From contig NZ_RCIZ01000001.1 of assembly GCF_003666685.1 (NCBI RefSeq), forward strand, positions 806,001 through 870,000: DNA of 64,000 nt, given 5' to 3'. The DNA is from Mesorhizobium sp. YM1C-6-2. GTDB lineage: Bacteria; Pseudomonadota; Alphaproteobacteria; Rhizobiales; Rhizobiaceae. Shown here piece by piece: positions 61,406-64,000 of the stretch. The notes under the pieces are model-generated. The model ran no database searches, was not told where the DNA came from, and saw only the letters and a program-made list of their open reading frames with translations. Each line of letters begins with the position of its first letter. The stretch's first letter is position 1. The translations under genes and the position numbers were made by a program.

Positions 61406-61864
61406 ATGATGACGTTTAATCAGGCCGGCGCAGCCGTGCCCAGCAATGACGATGCCGTTTCCGAGACGCAGGAGGAATATACCCGCATCGGCGAGATGGC
61501 GAAGACCTATGGCGTGACGCTGCGTACTCTGCGTTTCTACGAGGACAAGGGCCTGATCAGCCCCCTGCGCGACGGCTCGACCCGTCTCTACTCCCGCCGC
61601 GACAAGGCTCGGCTCAAGCTGATCCTGCTCGGCCGCAAGGTCGGCTTCTCGCTGCGCGACGTGAAGCAGATCATGGATCTCTACGATCCGAACGGCGCCA
61701 ACACCAAGCAGTTGCGCCTGACGATCGACAAGTCCGAGAAGCAGCTCGCCCGTCTGCAGAAGCAGCGCGCCGCGATCGACGAGGCGATCTCCGAGCTTTC
61801 CGACACGATGGCGATCGTGCGCAAGCTCCTGGCCGAGCGCACCGCTCCGCCCGCCGCCGCCTGA
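61406..61864 (+). CDS. MerR family transcriptional regulator
   Basis: A 152-residue MerR regulator. After a 25-residue leader the winged HTH reads RIGEMAKTYGVTLRTLRFYE, DKGLISPLRDGSTRLYSRRD and KARLKLILLGRKVGFSLRDV; a long dimerisation helix (~100-145) ends the protein without metal-binding cysteines, so it is not a metal sensor. It is followed by a strong terminator and then by an acyl-CoA dehydrogenase gene, like LiuR-type regulators of acyl-CoA catabolism. GGGGAAAG lies 7 bases before ATG 61406; ATG 61409 and GTG 61403 are alternatives. Confidence 0.88.
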   Translation: MMTFNQAGAAVPSNDDAVSETQEEYTRIGEMAKTYGVTLRTLRFYEDKGLISPLRDGSTRLYSRRDKARLKLILLGRKVGFSLRDVKQIMDLYDPNGANTKQLRLTIDKSEKQLARLQKQRAAIDEAISELSDTMAIVRKLLAERTAPPAAA

Positions 61865-61912
61865 CCTGCACTGACTAAAGCGAACGACCGCCGAAGGTGG
61901 TCGCCTGCAATC

Positions 61913-61948
61913 AAGCCTGTTTGGCCCCAAAGCCAAGCAGGCTTTTTT
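61913..61948 (+). terminator. Intrinsic terminator after merR
   Basis: 13-bp stem (AAGCCTGTTTGGC / GCCAAGCAGGCTT, one G:U pair) with a 6-base loop CCCAAA, followed by a T-run. It separates merR from the acyl-CoA dehydrogenase gene, which therefore has its own promoter. Confidence 0.92.
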
Positions 61949-61983
61949 ATTCGGCCCCGAAAGGCTCGATTAGCTGCGGACGC

Positions 61984-62013
61984 AATATTGACGTTTACGC
62001 AAACGTCAATATT
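61984..62013. promoter_or_regulatory. 30-bp perfect palindrome, probable MerR operator of the acyl-CoA dehydrogenase gene
   Basis: AATATTGACGTTT-ACGC-AAACGTCAATATT: a perfect 13-bp inverted repeat, AT-rich against the GC-rich background, 83 bases before the acyl-CoA dehydrogenase start. Its centre shares TTWACGYAA with the palindrome upstream of merR. Confidence 0.65.
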
Positions 62014-62095
62014 TTAGGGTGACGTTCCCCAAACGGCATAGGATAGCCTGATGAAGGCCGTCCGGCCCGCCGCAAGAACTGCCCTGGAGGAAGAC

Positions 62096-63892
62096 ATGCC
62101 GACCTACGCGGCCCCCGTGCGCGACACGCTCTTTGTGCTCGACGACGTGCTCGGCTACCAGCGCTACTCCAACCTGCCGGGCTTTGCCGACGCTTCGCCG
62201 GATGTGCTCGAGGCTATCCTCGCAGAGGCCGCGAAACTTGCCGAGAATGTCATCCAGCCCACCAATCGCGCCGGCGACCTCGAAGGCTGCGTGCGTCACG
62301 ACGACGGCTCGGTGACGACACCCAAGGGTTTTCGCGAGGCCTTCGACGAATACCGGCAGGGCGGCTGGATGGGGCTCGCGGCTCCCGCCGAGCATGGCGG
62401 TCAGGGCCTGCCCTATGCGGTCCACACCGCAGTCTCCGAATACATGATCTCCGGCAACATGGCGCTGATGATGTATGCCGGCCTCACCCAGGGGGCCATC
62501 GCCGCGATCGTGACGCACGGCACCGACGAGCAGAAGGCGACCTGGCTGCCGAAGCTGGTCGAGGGCGGCTGGACCGGCACGATGAACCTCACCGAGCCGC
62601 ATTGCGGCACCGATCTCGGCCTGCTGCGCACCAAGGCAGTCCCCAACGGCGACGGCAGCTACAGGATCTCCGGCCAGAAGATCTTCATCTCGGCCGGCGA
62701 GCACGACATGGCCGGCAACATCGTGCATCTGGTGCTCGCCCGCATCGAGGGCGCGCCCGAGGGCACCAAGGGCATCTCGCTCTTCATCGTGCCGAAATTC
62801 CTGCTCGACGCTGAAGGCGATCCGGGCGAGCGCAATGCCGTTTCCTGCGGCTCGATCGAGGAGAAGATGGGCATCCACGGCAACGCCACCTGCGTCATGA
62901 ATTACGACGGCGCGACCGGCTGGCTGCTCGGCGAGGCCAATGGCGGCCTGAAGGCGATGTTCACCATGATGAACGAGGCGCGCCTCGGTGTCGGCCTGCA
63001 GGGGCTGGCGATGGGCGAAGCCGCCTATCAGGGCGCGGCAGCCTACGCCAGGGAGCGGCTTCAGGGCCGCTCGCTCTCCGGCCCGAAGGCGCCCGACAGG
63101 CCGGCCGACCCGATCATCGTGCACCCCGACATCCGCCGCTCGCTGATGACCATGAGGTCCTACAACGAGGCCGGCCGCGCGCTCGCTTTGTGGACGGCGC
63201 TGAAGTCGGACATCGCCCACCGCTCCGCCGACGATGGGGACCGCCAGGCGGCCGATGACGCGCTCGGCCTGCTGACCCCGATCGTCAAGGGCGTGCTCAC
63301 CGACAAGGGCTTCGAGCATGCGGTGATGGCGCAGCAGGTGTTCGGCGGCCACGGCTATATCGAGGAGCACGGCATGAGCCAGTTCGTGCGCGATGCCCGC
63401 ATCGCCATGATCTACGAGGGCGCCAACGGCATCCAGGCACTCGACCTCGTCGGCCGCAAGCTGCCGATGCATGGCGGCCGCGCCATCCAGGCCTTCTTCA
63501 AGGAGGTCGGCGAGTTCTGCGAGGAGAACCGCGCCGACGAAAACATGGCGCCCTTCACCAAGGCGCTGAAGAAAGGGCTGAACGACCTCCAGGCCGCGAC
63601 CATGTGGCTGGTGCAGAACGCCATGGCCAAGCCCGACAATGCGGGCGCTGCCTCGACCGACTTCATGCATCTCTTCGGCCTTGTGTCGCTGGGCTATATG
63701 TGGGCGCGGATGGTGAAGGCTGCGCAGGCCAAGCTCGCCAACGGCGCGGATGACGCTGCACCCTTCTACGAGAGCAAGGTCGTCACCGGCCGCTATTTCA
63801 TGGAGCGGGTGATGCCGGAGACCACGGCGCACCTCGCCCGCATCTCGACCGGCGCCGACACCATGATGGCGCTGCCGGCCGAGGCGTTTTGA
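62096..63892 (+). CDS. Acyl-CoA dehydrogenase
   Basis: A 598-residue acyl-CoA dehydrogenase of the long FadE/DmdC-like form with an extra C-terminal helical domain. FAD/substrate sections: [19 protein letters not shown] (~163-181), [37 protein letters not shown] and [18 protein letters not shown] (~440-457), the last holding the region of the catalytic glutamate. It oxidises an acyl-CoA to the enoyl-CoA. ATG 62096 is chosen because GGAGGAAG precedes it; an ATG at 62051 is in frame but less well placed. A likely target of the adjacent MerR protein. Confidence 0.88.
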   Translation: MPTYAAPVRDTLFVLDDVLGYQRYSNLPGFADASPDVLEAILAEAAKLAENVIQPTNRAGDLEGCVRHDDGSVTTPKGFREAFDEYRQGGWMGLAAPAEHGGQGLPYAVHTAVSEYMISGNMALMMYAGLTQGAIAAIVTHGTDEQKATWLPKLVEGGWTGTMNLTEPHCGTDLGLLRTKAVPNGDGSYRISGQKIFISAGEHDMAGNIVHLVLARIEGAPEGTKGISLFIVPKFLLDAEGDPGERNAVSCGSIEEKMGIHGNATCVMNYDGATGWLLGEANGGLKAMFTMMNEARLGVGLQGLAMGEAAYQGAAAYARERLQGRSLSGPKAPDRPADPIIVHPDIRRSLMTMRSYNEAGRALALWTALKSDIAHRSADDGDRQAADDALGLLTPIVKGVLTDKGFEHAVMAQQVFGGHGYIEEHGMSQFVRDARIAMIYEGANGIQALDLVGRKLPMHGGRAIQAFFKEVGEFCEENRADENMAPFTKALKKGLNDLQAATMWLVQNAMAKPDNAGAASTDFMHLFGLVSLGYMWARMVKAAQAKLANGADDAAPFYESKVVTGRYFMERVMPETTAHLARISTGADTMMALPAEAF

Positions 63893-63918
63893 GATTCCAC
63901 GAATAAAAGGGGGGAAGA

Positions 63919-64000
63919 ATGGCAACAAAGGGAGATTTGGTTGATTGGGTAGTGGAGGCTCTCAAAGCAGCGGGTGGAGCCGGCACTTTGCTCTATGTTG
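63919..64000 (+). CDS. Start of an unidentified gene, cut by the window edge
   Basis: ATG 63919 with GGGGGGAAG just upstream; 27 codons are visible before the edge: MATKGDLVDWVVEALKAAGG then AGTLLYV. The pattern of a helix followed by Gly-Gly and a short hydrophobic strand is what winged-helix N-terminal domains (for instance in Mrr-like or small HTH proteins) often look like, but this is too short for an assignment. G+C of this stretch is about half (43 of 82 bases by hand count), below its neighbours. Confidence 0.6.
   Translation, partial: MATKGDLVDWVVEALKAAGGAGTLLYV

Overview
The window is GC-rich, gene-dense DNA typical of an alphaproteobacterium of the order Hyphomicrobiales (Rhizobiales), most like Mesorhizobium and relatives (Phyllobacteriaceae). 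The grounds are gene content and style: a PodJ polarity protein, a dmeRF-type Ni/Co module, ThuA plus Gfo/Idh/MocA genes, a ligase-associated DNA repair set, a MocR regulator and many ABC importers. I have no database match; the placement is an inference. There is one tRNA gene, no rRNA, no CRISPR array and no recognisable insertion sequence or integrase.

Layout. Positions 1-5406 hold the end of a BMP/PnrA-type ABC importer (binding protein tail, fused ATPase, two permeases) followed by an 8-oxoguanine-deaminase-like amidohydrolase, so probably uptake and deamination of (oxidised) purines. Positions 5490-7090 hold an SDR oxidoreductase and an FMN reductase. Positions 7153-18909 are one co-directional minus-strand run of 11 genes: a PxpA homologue, a tiny biotinyl carrier, a biotin carboxylase, PxpB and PxpC homologues, an Rbs-type ABC importer with a TorT-like binding protein, and a three-subunit molybdenum hydroxylase. 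A LysR gene is divergent from it. This looks like a catabolic unit for an imported N-heterocycle or lactam, and it is the most interesting system in the window.

Positions 20148-24826 hold an MttB-family methyltransferase, the Ni/Co module dmeR-dmeF and a MocR regulator. A decayed 63-base copy of the mocR 3' end lies on the far side of dmeRF, as if dmeRF had been inserted at the mocR terminus. Positions 25087-32181 hold pgi, a HAD phosphatase, a three-gene phospholipid operon (CDP-alcohol phosphatidyltransferase, PlsC, CdsA), a flavin reductase and fadD. Positions 32517-37860 are a complete dipeptide importer (dppA, terminator, dppBCDF). Then come a hybrid histidine kinase, an MscS channel, an XRE regulator, an EamA transporter, tRNA-Thr(CGT), thuA plus an oxidoreductase, and a membrane protein of unknown function.

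Positions 47681-55210 hold the four-member ligase-associated repair set (ATP-dependent ligase, MBL-fold exonuclease, DEXH helicase, PdeM phosphoesterase) on two strands around a methyltransferase and a small unknown protein. Positions 55207-63892 hold a TIGR02186-like protein, a TauE/SafE permease, podJ, a MerR regulator with two related palindromes, and an acyl-CoA dehydrogenase. The right edge cuts a gene of lower GC content that I cannot identify.
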